NCBI RefSeq assembly: GCF_003991875.1
Contig: NZ_CP031423.1
Coordinates: 3,348,001-3,412,000 of the forward strand
Direction: 5' to 3'
Length of the DNA: 64,000 nucleotides
Source: Microbacterium lemovicicum
GTDB taxonomy: Bacteria; Actinomycetota; Actinomycetes; Actinomycetales; Microbacteriaceae
Part shown: piece by piece, positions 7,407 through 15,877 of the stretch
Position numbering within the stretch: the stretch's first letter is position 1
Layout: each line of letters starts with the position of its first letter
Program-made: the position numbers and the translations under genes
Notes under the pieces: model-generated
What the model saw: the letters and a program-made list of their open reading frames with translations, nothing else
What the model was told of the DNA's origin: nothing
Database searches by the model: none

Positions 7407-8711
7407 GTGATCGATGACGCCTACGTCCGCCCCGTGCCCACGGCGCGCGAGCTGAGGACCGATCTCGTGCTGGCGGGGGTGATCCTCGTCGGCGCCGTGC
7501 TCAGCGCCGCGCTCAGCGCGATCGCGGGCATCTACGGCGACGAGCAGGGCCCGCTCTGGCAGGCCGTGATCTACGCCTTCGTGCTGGCCGTGCCCCTGGC
7601 GCTGCGGCGCCGCCTCCCCGCGACGGTGGCCGTCGTGGTGTGCACCGCGTACTTCGCGGCGGCCACGTTGCGCGTGCCCGAGCTCTACGTCGGCAACATC
7701 GCCATGTTCATCGCGCTGTACACGGTGGGCGCCTGGTCACGAAGCCGCCACCGGGCGATGATCGTGCGGGTCGCGATCATCATCGGGATGTTCACGTGGC
7801 TGATCATCTCCATGTACACGGAGGCGATCGCGAAGGCCGACGAGGCCGACGTCATCGCGGGGGCGATGTCGCCGTACGTCGCCGGCGCGCTGCTCAGCGT
7901 GCTGACCAACCTGCTGTACTTCGGCGGGGCGTACTACTTCGGCGACCGCTCGTGGCTCGCGGCCCGCCAGCGCGCGACGCTCGAGCAGCGCACCGCCGAG
8001 CTCGAGCGCGAGCGCGAGGTGACCGCGGCGCAGGCGGTCGCCCTCGACCGGGTGCGCATCGCCCGCGAGCTGCACGACGTCGTCGCCCACCACGTCTCGG
8101 TGATGGGCGTGCAGGCCGGGGCCGCCGGCGCGGTCATCGCAACGGACCGGGATGCCGCGCGCGACCTGCTCGGCGGCATCGAGGGCTCCGCCCGCGAGGC
8201 CATCGACGAGCTGCATCAGCTTCTGGACACCCTCCGCGCACCGGGTGGCACCGTGGGCGGTGACGCGGGTGAGCCGTCGGGGTCGACCGTCGGACTCGAG
8301 GGGCTGCCGGCACTGGTCGCCGCATCGGACGCGACGGGGCTGCCGACCGCATTCGCGGTCGTCGGGGCCGAGGCGCCCGTGCCGCGCGTCACCCAGGTGA
8401 ACCTGTACCGCATCGCCCAGGAGGCGCTCACGAACGCCCGCCGCCACGCGGGACCGGGCGCGCGCGCGGACGTACGGCTGCGCTACGACGCGTCCGCCGT
8501 CGAGTTGGAGGTCGTCAACACCGGCCGGGCGGTGCCGGAACCGCGGCCGGGGCTCGGGCAGCTCGGCATGCGGGAGCGGGCGACGGCCTCCGGCGGGCGG
8601 ATCGAGATCGGTCCCCGCGAGCGCGGCGGGTTCCGCGTGCGGGTCTCGGTGCCGATCGCCGGCGCCTCCCTCGGCAGCCCGGCGTCCCCGCTGGCCGAGG
8701 CGACCCGATGA
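7407..8711 (+). CDS. Sensor histidine kinase, HisKA_3 (NarL-partner) type
   Basis: A 434-residue membrane kinase. The first ~190 residues hold several hydrophobic helices. A short coiled coil (LEQRTAELEREREVTAAQAV) leads into the H-box RIARELHDVVAHHVS, whose His is the phosphorylation site. The C-terminal ATPase region ends with GLGQLGMRERATASGG. The start is taken as GTG at 7407, 6 nt after TACCGT; a longer reading frame would run through the palindrome and the divergent promoter. It overlaps the response-regulator gene by 4 bp (ATGA). Confidence 0.9.
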   Translation: MIDDAYVRPVPTARELRTDLVLAGVILVGAVLSAALSAIAGIYGDEQGPLWQAVIYAFVLAVPLALRRRLPATVAVVVCTAYFAAATLRVPELYVGNIAMFIALYTVGAWSRSRHRAMIVRVAIIIGMFTWLIISMYTEAIAKADEADVIAGAMSPYVAGALLSVLTNLLYFGGAYYFGDRSWLAARQRATLEQRTAELEREREVTAAQAVALDRVRIARELHDVVAHHVSVMGVQAGAAGAVIATDRDAARDLLGGIEGSAREAIDELHQLLDTLRAPGGTVGGDAGEPSGSTVGLEGLPALVAASDATGLPTAFAVVGAEAPVPRVTQVNLYRIAQEALTNARRHAGPGARADVRLRYDASAVELEVVNTGRAVPEPRPGLGQLGMRERATASGGRIEIGPRERGGFRVRVSVPIAGASLGSPASPLAEATR

Positions 8712-9385
8712 TCCGCGTGCTGCTGGTCGACGACCACGCCGTCATGCGCTCGGGCTTCCGCACGATCCTCGAGGCGGGCGGCGACGTCACCGTGGTCGGC
8801 GAGGCGGCGACCGGCGCGGAGGCGGTGGCCGCGGCATCCGCTCTGGATCCCGACGTCATCTGCATGGACGTCCAGATGCCCGACATGGACGGACTGGAGG
8901 CGACGCGGCGCATCGTCGCCGACCCCGCCCTGCGAGCGGCCGTCATCGTCGTGACGACGTTCGACCGCGACGACTACCTGTTCGCCGCGCTCGAGGCCGG
9001 AGCCAGCGGTTTCCTGCTGAAGAACGCCGGCGCCGCCGAGCTCGTCTCGGCCGTGCGCGTGGTCGCGGGCGGCAACGCGCTGCTCGCGCCGGAGGTCACG
9101 CGCCGGGTGATCGAGAGGTTCGCGGCGGGGGGCGCTTCGCCGTCGCCCGCGTCGCCGGTGCCGACGCGGGGCGTGACCGAGGTTCCGCCGGGGGAGCCGC
9201 TCACCGAACGCGAGACCGAGGTGCTGCGCCTCCTCGCCCGGGCGCGCAGCAACGCCGAGATCGCTCAGGAGCTGTACATCGGCGAGGCGACGGTCAAGAC
9301 GCACGTGTCGAACATCCTGCAGAAGCTCGGCGCCCGCGACCGCGTGCACGCCGCCGTCATCGCCCTGCGCCACGGGCTCGGCTAG
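8708..9385 (+). CDS. Response regulator, NarL/FixJ (LuxR-type HTH)
   Basis: A 225-residue partner of the upstream kinase. The receiver domain has the acidic pair in LLVDDHAV, the phospho-acceptor Asp54 in ICMDVQMPDMDG and the Lys of FLLKNAG. A Pro/Ser linker of about 30 residues leads to a LuxR helix-turn-helix (TERETEVLRLLARARSNAEI, then GEATVKTHVSNILQKLG). Its TAG stop lies inside the GCTAGC target duplication of the IS481 element, so the insertion left the protein intact. Regulon unknown. Confidence 0.92.
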   Translation: MIRVLLVDDHAVMRSGFRTILEAGGDVTVVGEAATGAEAVAAASALDPDVICMDVQMPDMDGLEATRRIVADPALRAAVIVVTTFDRDDYLFAALEAGASGFLLKNAGAAELVSAVRVVAGGNALLAPEVTRRVIERFAAGGASPSPASPVPTRGVTEVPPGEPLTERETEVLRLLARARSNAEIAQELYIGEATVKTHVSNILQKLGARDRVHAAVIALRHGLG

Positions 9386-9386
9386 C
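9381..9386. repeat. Target-site duplication GCTAGC, left copy
   Basis: Six bases repeated exactly at 10492-10497, on the other side of the insertion element. NCTAGN is the target preference known for IS481. This copy contains the response-regulator stop (TAG 9383-9385) and supplies the transposase stop on the other strand (9384-9382). Confidence 0.85.
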
Positions 9387-10377
9387 TGTGATGTCCAGGC
9401 AGGTTGTTGAGTCTGCTGATGGGTGGGCCGCCGATGGCGGAGTGGGTTCGGTGATGATTGTAGAAGTGCAGCCAACCGGGCAAGGCAGCGCGTCGTTCGG
9501 TTTCTGAGGAGTAGAAGCGGGCGTAGGCCCATCCGTCGGCGAGGGTGCGGTGCAGGCGCTCGATCTTCCCGTTGGTCTGCGGCCGGTAGGGGCGAGTTCG
9601 TTTGTGGCGGATCCCGAGCTGGGTGCAGGCGTCTTTCCAGGCGTGGGATCGGTAGGCCGAGCCGTTGTCGGAGAGCACGCGCTCGACGGTGACGCCGCGT
9701 TCAGCGAACCAGGTGACTGCGCGCTCGAGCACGCCGATCGCCGTGACGGCCTTCTCGTCTGCGCAGACCTCGATGTAGGCGACGCGGGAGTGGTCGTCGA
9801 TCACGGTGTGCAGGAACGCGGTGCCGATGAGAGGGCGGTAGTGGCGGCCGCGTTCCCCGGTTCGGACGGCTTGGTCGCGGGCGTTGGCTTTGCTCTGCTG
9901 GCGGCTGAGGAACTTGTGTCCGCCGCCGTCGGGGATGTTGCCGAACTTGGTGACGTCGACGTGGATAAGCGAACCCGGGTGCGGGTGCTCGTAGCGTCGG
10001 ATCGGCTCGCCGGTGACGCGGTCGATATGGCTGAGCCGGTTGATCCGGGCGCGCACGAGCACCGCGTGAACTGTCGATGCCGGCAACCCCAGTTCGCCGC
10101 CGATCTGCACAGGTCCGAGCCGTCGCCGCCATCGCAACCTGACGATTCGTTTGACGACATCCGGTGGTGTTCTGGTCGGCATCGACCGCGGGCGACTGGA
10201 GCGATCCACCATCCCCGCAGCGCCCTCGGCCCGATATCGGGCCGCCCACTTTCGGGCAGTCACGGGCGAGACCATGAACATCTTGGCCGCGACGATCACC
10301 GGCCACCGATCATCGACGACGAGCCGCGCCAACCGAAGTCGAGCGCGCGGAGTCAGAGCAGCATTAGCGTGGGACAC
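9382..10377 (-). CDS. IS481-family transposase (DDE)
   Basis: A 331-residue transposase. The N-terminal helix-turn-helix (ARKWAARYRAEGAAGMVDRSS) is followed by an HTH_29/32-like segment and an integrase core: HVDVTKFG (first Asp), VLSDNGSAY (second Asp) and the C-terminal GKIERLHRTL (Glu). GTG at 10377 is chosen because AGGAGG lies 5 nt upstream; a longer frame to 10419 has no such signal. The last codon boundary crosses the IS end: the TAG stop comes from the CTAG target, not from the element. Confidence 0.93.
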   Translation of the reverse strand: MSHANAALTPRARLRLARLVVDDRWPVIVAAKMFMVSPVTARKWAARYRAEGAAGMVDRSSRPRSMPTRTPPDVVKRIVRLRWRRRLGPVQIGGELGLPASTVHAVLVRARINRLSHIDRVTGEPIRRYEHPHPGSLIHVDVTKFGNIPDGGGHKFLSRQQSKANARDQAVRTGERGRHYRPLIGTAFLHTVIDDHSRVAYIEVCADEKAVTAIGVLERAVTWFAERGVTVERVLSDNGSAYRSHAWKDACTQLGIRHKRTRPYRPQTNGKIERLHRTLADGWAYARFYSSETERRAALPGWLHFYNHHRTHSAIGGPPISRLNNLPGHHS

Positions 10378-10491
10378 GAAGGCCTCCTGAGTGCGAGAGC
10401 GGTTCCTAGACAGCTCCACTCTCGCAACGGGAGGCCTTCACCCGTCAGCGAATCACACGCTATTCACGCAACAACGTCCCTGGACATCACA
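9387..10491 (-). mobile_element. IS481-family insertion sequence, 1105 bp, apparently intact
   Basis: The element has 23-bp terminal inverted repeats beginning TGTGATGTCCAGG and ending GTTGTTG (9387-9409 and 10469-10491) with two mismatches, and exact 6-bp GCTAGC direct duplications outside them. It carries one full-length transposase gene. Intact ends, duplication and reading frame indicate a recent insertion. Confidence 0.93.
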
Positions 10492-10497
10492 GCTAGC
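10492..10497. repeat. Target-site duplication GCTAGC, right copy
   Basis: Right-hand copy of the IS481 target duplication. It contains the stop codon of the minus-strand gene that follows (CTA 10493-10495 read as TAG). Confidence 0.85.
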
Positions 10498-10765
10498 CGC
10501 GCAAGGCGCGAGCCGCGCGAGGCAACCGCGCGAGCTGCGCGGCGAGGAAGGTCGCCGGCTTCAGGGAGAGCCGCGGCTCGGCACGGCGGAGCGCCCTGAT
10601 GACGTGCACCTGCTGATCCGCGGTGAGGCCGGCGTCGTGGATGACACCGCGACCCCACTCCTGAGCCGCGGCGAGACGGTGGGCGCCGTCGGAGCCGAAC
10701 AGCTCCTCCAGCTCGATGCGAGGGTCGGAGCTGTCGCCGTAGATGAGCTTGCGGAGATCGGTCAT
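10493..10765 (-). CDS. Conserved hypothetical small protein (90 aa)
   Basis: I do not recognise a named family. The start is placed at MTDLRKLIYGDSSDP (ATG at 10765), preceded on the minus strand by AGAGGA, because the longer open frame runs into repeats with no coding character. The protein is soluble and mostly helical: ELEELFGSDGAHRLAAAQEW, then LTADQQVHVIRALRRAEPRL, ending in a basic ARLPRAARALRG. Before the IS481 insertion its stop codon overlapped, on the opposite strand, the stop of the convergent response-regulator gene in the palindrome GCTAGC. Confidence 0.6.
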   Translation of the reverse strand: MTDLRKLIYGDSSDPRIELEELFGSDGAHRLAAAQEWGRGVIHDAGLTADQQVHVIRALRRAEPRLSLKPATFLAAQLARLPRAARALRG

Positions 10766-11125
10766 CGGCTGGTTCCTCTCGTCGGTGCCGGCGGTGGAGT
10801 CCAGGCTCCCCGATCCCGCGCACCGCCGCCTCCCTCGCGCGACGGATTCTCGTCCTGCGATCGGAGTCAACGCCCCTGCCGTACACGACTCCACAGATCG
10901 CGGCCCGGACGGCCGTGAGGCGGATGGCGCGGCCGCGGACTGCGCGATTCCGTGGAGTTGTGCACGCACGAGGCGGACCCGCGCAGCGGTTTGCCGCCCG
11001 GGCCGCCCGCTGAGAGAAGCGGATGCCGCGGCATCCGCTTCTCCCGACCGTTCACGTGACGCTTCCTGAGGAAACGACGCGGCGCATGCCGCTGGAGGCG
11101 TCACCGCAACCGGAACCAGAGAGGC
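10766..11125. repeat. Gene-free gap with a long-armed inverted repeat and a perfect palindrome
   Basis: No gene is apparent. From 10881 to 10964 there is an imperfect inverted repeat: GTACACGACTCCACAGATCG pairs with CGATTCCGTGGAGTTGTGCAC. It belongs to the same family as 60087-60168. The 30-nt palindrome at 11014-11043 follows. Confidence 0.7.
11014..11043. terminator. 30-nt perfect palindrome downstream of the flavin reductase
   Basis: GAGAAGC arms enclose GGATGCCGCGGCATCC, giving a 15-bp self-complementary stem. It lies about 80 bp beyond the stop of the minus-strand reductase gene (11126). No U-tract follows, so termination is plausible rather than certain. Confidence 0.5.
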
Positions 11126-11695
11126 TCAGACCGCAGCGGGGGTCTTCGCGTAGCGGTCGACGAGGGCGTTGAAGGCGGTGAGGTAGCCGACCAGGAACTC
11201 CGCGGTCTCGTCGTTCGTGACCTCGCCGCTGTCGGTGAAGACGCCGGGCTGCGACTGGACGTAGCCCTCCGGCTGACCCATCGTCGGCGCGTTCAGGTGG
11301 CTCATGATCGCCTTGAGGTGCTGCTGCGCGGTGGCCGTGCCGATGGCGCTGCCCGACGTGCCGATCAGGGCGGTGGGCTTGCCGTCGAAGGCGCCCTGGC
11401 CGTACGGGCGGGCGGCCCAGTCCAGTGCGTTCTTCAGCACGCCCGGGATCGAGCGGCTGTACTCCGGGGTGACGATGATGACACCGTCGACGTCGGCGAT
11501 CGCCTGCTTGAAATCGCGCGCGACCTGCGGGAAGTCGGCGTCGTGGTCCTGTGAGTAGAAGGGGAGGTCGGCGATCGGGATCTCCACGAGCGTCGTGCCG
11601 GCGGGCGCGAGACGCTCGAGGGCCTTCGCGAGACGGCGGTTGATCGAGGTCGACGAGATGCTTCCGACGATGTAGCCGATGGTGCGATCGGTCAT
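11126..11695 (-). CDS. NAD(P)H-dependent FMN reductase family protein
   Basis: A 189-residue flavodoxin-like quinone/azo/chromate-reductase type enzyme. The FMN phosphate loop is GSISSTSINRRLA at the N-terminus, and the signature TPEYSRSIPGVLKNALDW lies near residues 80-100. These enzymes transfer electrons from NAD(P)H to quinones or xenobiotics through FMN. The ATG at 11695 follows CAGGAG with good spacing. It appears monocistronic. Confidence 0.9.
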   Translation of the reverse strand: MTDRTIGYIVGSISSTSINRRLAKALERLAPAGTTLVEIPIADLPFYSQDHDADFPQVARDFKQAIADVDGVIIVTPEYSRSIPGVLKNALDWAARPYGQGAFDGKPTALIGTSGSAIGTATAQQHLKAIMSHLNAPTMGQPEGYVQSQPGVFTDSGEVTNDETAEFLVGYLTAFNALVDRYAKTPAAV

Positions 11696-11883
11696 GGGAT
11701 TCTCCTGTTCTCAGCGGCTGCGCGCGATGCACGCGGCGAGGGTCCGCCTCGACGGCGGGAATCGCCAGCCTATGCGGGTGCATGAATCCGGTCAGCGGCT
11801 TGACAAGGACGCCGCGCGACGGAGAGGAGATCTCCGTCCCGCGGGGGATCCGCCGCGGCATCCCTCCTCACTAGCGTGAGGGC

Positions 11884-12768
11884 ATGCTGCAACTGAGAGA
11901 CCTCGACAAGAGCTACGGCTCGCACCACGTGCTGGACCACGTGTCCTTCGACGTGCGCCCCGGTCGGCTGACCGGCTTCGTCGGCGGCAACGGCGCCGGC
12001 AAGACGACGACGATGCGCATCACGCTGGGCGTGCTGGCCTCCGACTCGGGAACGGTGGCGCTCGACGGCGCACCGGTCACCACCGCCGACCGCCGGCGCT
12101 TCGGCTACATGCCGGAGGAGCGCGGGCTGTATCCGAAGATGAAGGTCCTCGAGCAGATCGTCTATCTCGCGCGACTGCACGGGTATTCGAAGTCGGATGC
12201 GACAGCCTCCGCCACCGCGCTGCTCGAGCGTCTCGGACTCCACGAGAAGCTCGACGTCAACGTCGAGACGCTGTCGCTCGGCAATCAGCAGCGCGCCCAG
12301 ATCGCCGCGGCGCTCGTGCACGACCCGGAGGTGCTCATCCTCGACGAGCCGTTCTCGGGCCTCGACCCGATCGCGGTGGACGTCGTCGCCGCCGTCCTGC
12401 AGGAGCGCGCCGCGGCCGGCACGGCGGTGCTCTTCTCGTCGCACCAGCTCGACCTCGTCGAGCGGCTCTGCGACGACCTCGTCATCATCGCCGGCGGCAC
12501 GATCCGCGCCTCCGGCGAGCGCGAGGACCTCCGCGCGCAGCACGCGCGCCGCCGCTACGAGCTCGTCTCCGCGGGCGACGCCGGCTGGCTCCGCACCGTC
12601 CAGGGCGTCGAGATCGTCGACTTCGACGGCGGCTACGCGGTCTTCGACGTCGACACGGACGAGACCGCGCAGCGCGTGCTGCGCGAAGCCGTCTCGCGGG
12701 GCGCCGTCGGCACCTTCGCCCCCCAGCGCCCCACCCTCGCCCAGATCTTCCGGGAGGTCGTCCGATGA
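11884..12768 (+). CDS. ABC transporter ATP-binding protein (NatA-like)
   Basis: A 294-residue ATPase of an ABC-2 type exporter. Walker A is GGNGAGKTT, the Q-loop region is FGYMPEERGLYPKM, the signature is LSLGNQQR (a variant of LSGGQ), Walker B is VLILDEPFSGLDP and the switch His is in FSSHQLDLVERL. The PEERGLYPKM segment is typical of the NatA/YhaQ branch (Na+ or drug export). The start is leaderless (TAGCGT 11872-11877, then 6 nt). It overlaps the permease gene by 4 bp. Confidence 0.92.
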   Translation: MLQLRDLDKSYGSHHVLDHVSFDVRPGRLTGFVGGNGAGKTTTMRITLGVLASDSGTVALDGAPVTTADRRRFGYMPEERGLYPKMKVLEQIVYLARLHGYSKSDATASATALLERLGLHEKLDVNVETLSLGNQQRAQIAAALVHDPEVLILDEPFSGLDPIAVDVVAAVLQERAAAGTAVLFSSHQLDLVERLCDDLVIIAGGTIRASGEREDLRAQHARRRYELVSAGDAGWLRTVQGVEIVDFDGGYAVFDVDTDETAQRVLREAVSRGAVGTFAPQRPTLAQIFREVVR

Positions 12769-13898
12769 ACGCCACCACCACGACAGCCCCCGCCCGCCGC
12801 AGGGTCGACCACCCTGCCGCGCCGAGCGAGGCATCCGCCATCTGGCTCGTCGCCGAGCGCGAGATCGGCACGAAGCTCCGCAGCAAGGCCTTCGTGATCT
12901 CCACCGCGATCCTGTTCCTGGCGGCCCTCGCCGGGCTCGTCTTCGGCGGACTCGCGGCGCAGAACCAGTCGGGCACGCCCGTCGCTGTGGTGTCGGACGC
13001 CGCCTCCCTCGTGCCGTCCGAGGCCGGCCTGAACGTCACCGAGGTGCCCGACCGCGCGGCCGCGGAGCAGCTGGTGATGGACGGGACGGTGGATGCCGCG
13101 ATCGTGCCCGACCCGTCGGCAGAGCCCTTCGGCTACTCGATCGTCGCGAAGTCGTCGGCGCCGACGTCGCTGATGCTCGGCTTCGCCCAGGTGCCGCCCG
13201 TCGAGCTGCTCCAGCCGGCGCGCACCGATGAGGCGATCCGCTACTTCGTCGCGATCGGCTTCGGCGTCGTGTTCCTGATGGCCGCCAGCCTGTTCGGGTC
13301 GACGATCGCGGCCAGTGTCGTGGAGGAGAAGCAGACGCGCGTCGTCGAGATCCTCATCTCGGCGATCCGCGCGCGGACGCTGCTGGCCGGCAAGGTGATC
13401 GGCAACACGATCCTCGCGATGGGGCAGATCCTCGTCCTCGCGGCGATCTCGATCACGGGGCTCTCGATCATCGGGCAGAGCCAGCTGCTCAGCCTGCTGG
13501 GCGCCCCGATCCTGTGGTTCGCGGTGTTCTTCCTGTTCGGCTTCATCCTGCTCGCGGCGCTGTTCGCCGCCGCCGGCGCGATGGTGTCGCGTCAGGAGGA
13601 CATCGGCTCGACGACCTTCCCGATCACGATCTTGATCATGGCGCCGTACTTCCTGGTGATCTTCTTCAACGACAACCCCGTCGTGCTCACGATCATGTCG
13701 TACGTGCCGTTCTCGGCTCCGGTGGGGATGCCGATGCGCCTCTTCCTCGGCGAGGCGCAGGCGTGGGAGCCGATCGTGTCGCTCCTCATCCTGCTGGCCA
13801 CCTGCGTCGGCGCGATCCTGCTCGGCGCGAAGATCTACCAGAACTCGCTGCTGCGCATGGGCGGCCGCGTGAAGCTGGCCGAGGCGCTGCGCGGCTGA
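12765..13898 (+). CDS. ABC transporter permease, ABC-2 (NatB-like)
   Basis: A 377-residue membrane partner of the preceding ATPase. One helix lies near the N-terminus (AFVISTAILFLAALAGLVF), then an external domain of about 130 residues, then five or six helices from about residue 160. The cytoplasmic VVEEKQTRVVEILISAIRAR segment after the second helix is the ABC-2/NatB hallmark. The ATGA overlap shows coupling with the ATPase gene. Substrate unknown; NatAB homologues export Na+. Confidence 0.9.
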   Translation: MNATTTTAPARRRVDHPAAPSEASAIWLVAEREIGTKLRSKAFVISTAILFLAALAGLVFGGLAAQNQSGTPVAVVSDAASLVPSEAGLNVTEVPDRAAAEQLVMDGTVDAAIVPDPSAEPFGYSIVAKSSAPTSLMLGFAQVPPVELLQPARTDEAIRYFVAIGFGVVFLMAASLFGSTIAASVVEEKQTRVVEILISAIRARTLLAGKVIGNTILAMGQILVLAAISITGLSIIGQSQLLSLLGAPILWFAVFFLFGFILLAALFAAAGAMVSRQEDIGSTTFPITILIMAPYFLVIFFNDNPVVLTIMSYVPFSAPVGMPMRLFLGEAQAWEPIVSLLILLATCVGAILLGAKIYQNSLLRMGGRVKLAEALRG

Positions 13899-13927
13899 CC
13901 CGGGCCGGCCCGGCCCCGCCGGCCGGG

Positions 13928-15721
13928 TCAGCGCACGTGGCCGCGCGGGGGCTGGACGCCGGCGAGCGCGTCGGCGGCCCGCACGAGCGCCAGGTGCGAC
14001 AGGGCCTGCGGGGTGTTGCCGGCGTGACGCTGCAGGGTGACGTCGTACTCCTCCGACAGCAGCCCCACGTCGTTCGCCAGCCCGCACAGGCGGTCCATCA
14101 GTGCCTCCGCGTCGTCGAGGCGGTTGCTGGCGGCGTACTGCTCGACGAGCCAGAACGAGCAGGCCAGGAACGGATGCTCGTCGCCCGGCAGTCCGTCGAC
14201 GTCCGACTGCGTGCGATACCGGTGCAGGAGGCCGTCGCGCATCAGGCGCTTCTCGATCTCGTCGACGGTTCCCAGCATCCGGGCGTCGTCGGCGGCGCAG
14301 TAGCCGACCTGCGGGAGCATCAGCAGCGCGGCGTCCACCTCGGGCGAGCCGTAGGCCTGCACGAAGTGGCCGCGTTCGGCGTCGTAGCCCTGTTCGTCGA
14401 TCTCCGCCCGCATCCGCTCGCGCAGCTCCTCCCACCGGTCGGCGGGACCGTCGAGTCCGTGCTCGCGCACCGCGCGGGCGCCGCGGTCGAAGGCGGCCCA
14501 GATCATGACGCGCGAGTACGTGAACATGCGCGGGTCGCCCCGCATCTCCCAGATGCCGTTGTCGGGGCGGGCCATGTTCTCCTCGACGTAGCCGAGCAGA
14601 GCGCGTTGCAGCGGCCAGGAGTACGCCCCCTCGTCGACGCCGGCGTTGCGCGCGGCCTCGAGCGCGAGCATCACCTCGCCCATCACGTCCGCCTGGTACT
14701 GGGTCACCGCGCCGTTGCCGATCCGCACGGGCGCGGCGCCGTCGTAGCCGGGGAGGTTCGGCAGCACGCGCTCCTCGAGGTCGCGCTCCCCCGCGAGCCC
14801 GTACATGATCTGCACGTCGGCCGGATCGCCCGCGATCGCGCGCAGCAGCCACCTCCGCCACATCGCCGCCTCTCCGGTGAACCCGTGCTCCAGCAGCGCC
14901 TCGAGCGTCAGCGACGCATCCCGCAGCCAGACGTAGCGGTAGTCCCAGTTGCGCACGCCGCCGAAGTCCTCCGGCAGCGACGTGGTCGCGGCCGCGACGA
15001 TGCCGCCCGTGTCCTCGTGCGTGAGCGCACGCAGCACCAGCAGCGAGCGCACGACCTCGTCGCGGTAGGGGCCGGTGTGCCGGATGCGGCCGGCCCAGGC
15101 CGCCCACCAGGCGTCGGTCGTGGCGAAGGCGGCGTCGACGTCGACCGGATCGGGGATCTCCCGGTGCGACGGATACCAGGTCATCGTCAGATCGACCGTG
15201 TCGCCCTCGCCGACGGTCACGGTGCCGGCGTGGGCGTGGTCGACCGCGTGCAGCGCCGCCCCGCGGAACACCAGGGCATCCGGTCCCGCGATCGCGATGA
15301 GCAGCGGATCGTCGTCGGTGCCGGCCTGGCGCATCCACGGCATCGCGCGCGCGTAGTCGAAACGCACCCGCACCTCCTGGCGGAACTCCACGGTGCCCGA
15401 GACGCCGCGGATCCGCCGGATCACATCGGCCCGGCGATCGCCGTACGGCATCACGTCGAGCACCTCCGCGACCCCCGTGGGCGTCTGCCACCGCGTCCGC
15501 AGCACGAACCCGTCGCCGTCGTAGGCGCGGGTGCTGGTGGCATGCGCATCGCGGGGCCGCAGCATCCACCGTCCGTGATCCTCCGTGCCCAGCAGGGCGG
15601 CGAAGGTCGACGGGGAGTCGTAGCGCGGCAGGCACAGCCAGTCGATGCTGCCGTCACGCGAGACGAGGGCGGCGGTGTGACAGTCGCTGAGGACGGCGTA
15701 GTCCTCGATGGGTGAAGCCAT
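13928..15721 (-). CDS. Glycoside hydrolase family 15 protein (glucoamylase/trehalase-like)
   Basis: A 597-residue protein, normal length for GH15. The N-terminal beta-domain begins IEDYAVLSDCHTAALVSRDGSIDWLCLPRYDSPS, and the (alpha/alpha)6 barrel includes VRNWDYRYVWLRDASLT and AAMWRRWL. GH15 enzymes invert glucosidic bonds; actinobacterial members include trehalases as well as glucoamylases, so the substrate is open. The start is MASPIED (ATG at 15721), 6 nt after CAGACT; the much longer open frame upstream is antisense to the next gene. It is divergent from a G6PD paralogue. Confidence 0.9.
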   Translation of the reverse strand: MASPIEDYAVLSDCHTAALVSRDGSIDWLCLPRYDSPSTFAALLGTEDHGRWMLRPRDAHATSTRAYDGDGFVLRTRWQTPTGVAEVLDVMPYGDRRADVIRRIRGVSGTVEFRQEVRVRFDYARAMPWMRQAGTDDDPLLIAIAGPDALVFRGAALHAVDHAHAGTVTVGEGDTVDLTMTWYPSHREIPDPVDVDAAFATTDAWWAAWAGRIRHTGPYRDEVVRSLLVLRALTHEDTGGIVAAATTSLPEDFGGVRNWDYRYVWLRDASLTLEALLEHGFTGEAAMWRRWLLRAIAGDPADVQIMYGLAGERDLEERVLPNLPGYDGAAPVRIGNGAVTQYQADVMGEVMLALEAARNAGVDEGAYSWPLQRALLGYVEENMARPDNGIWEMRGDPRMFTYSRVMIWAAFDRGARAVREHGLDGPADRWEELRERMRAEIDEQGYDAERGHFVQAYGSPEVDAALLMLPQVGYCAADDARMLGTVDEIEKRLMRDGLLHRYRTQSDVDGLPGDEHPFLACSFWLVEQYAASNRLDDAEALMDRLCGLANDVGLLSEEYDVTLQRHAGNTPQALSHLALVRAADALAGVQPPRGHVR

Positions 15722-15877
15722 GGGCAGAGTCTGACAGTGTGCGGATGCCGCGGGCTCCGGTCCCGCCGATGAGTCCGCTGTGTGTCGGCGATGCGCCGGC
15801 GCGGCATCGGCTGTGCGTCGCGGATGGACCCCGACGGGTCGTGGAGGGGCGACGCCGTCGCGGCATAGGGTGGCGAC

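Noticed and set aside
9387..10491. Composite transposon or disrupted flanking gene
   Set aside because: Only one IS copy with its own duplication is present, and both neighbouring genes keep their stop codons.
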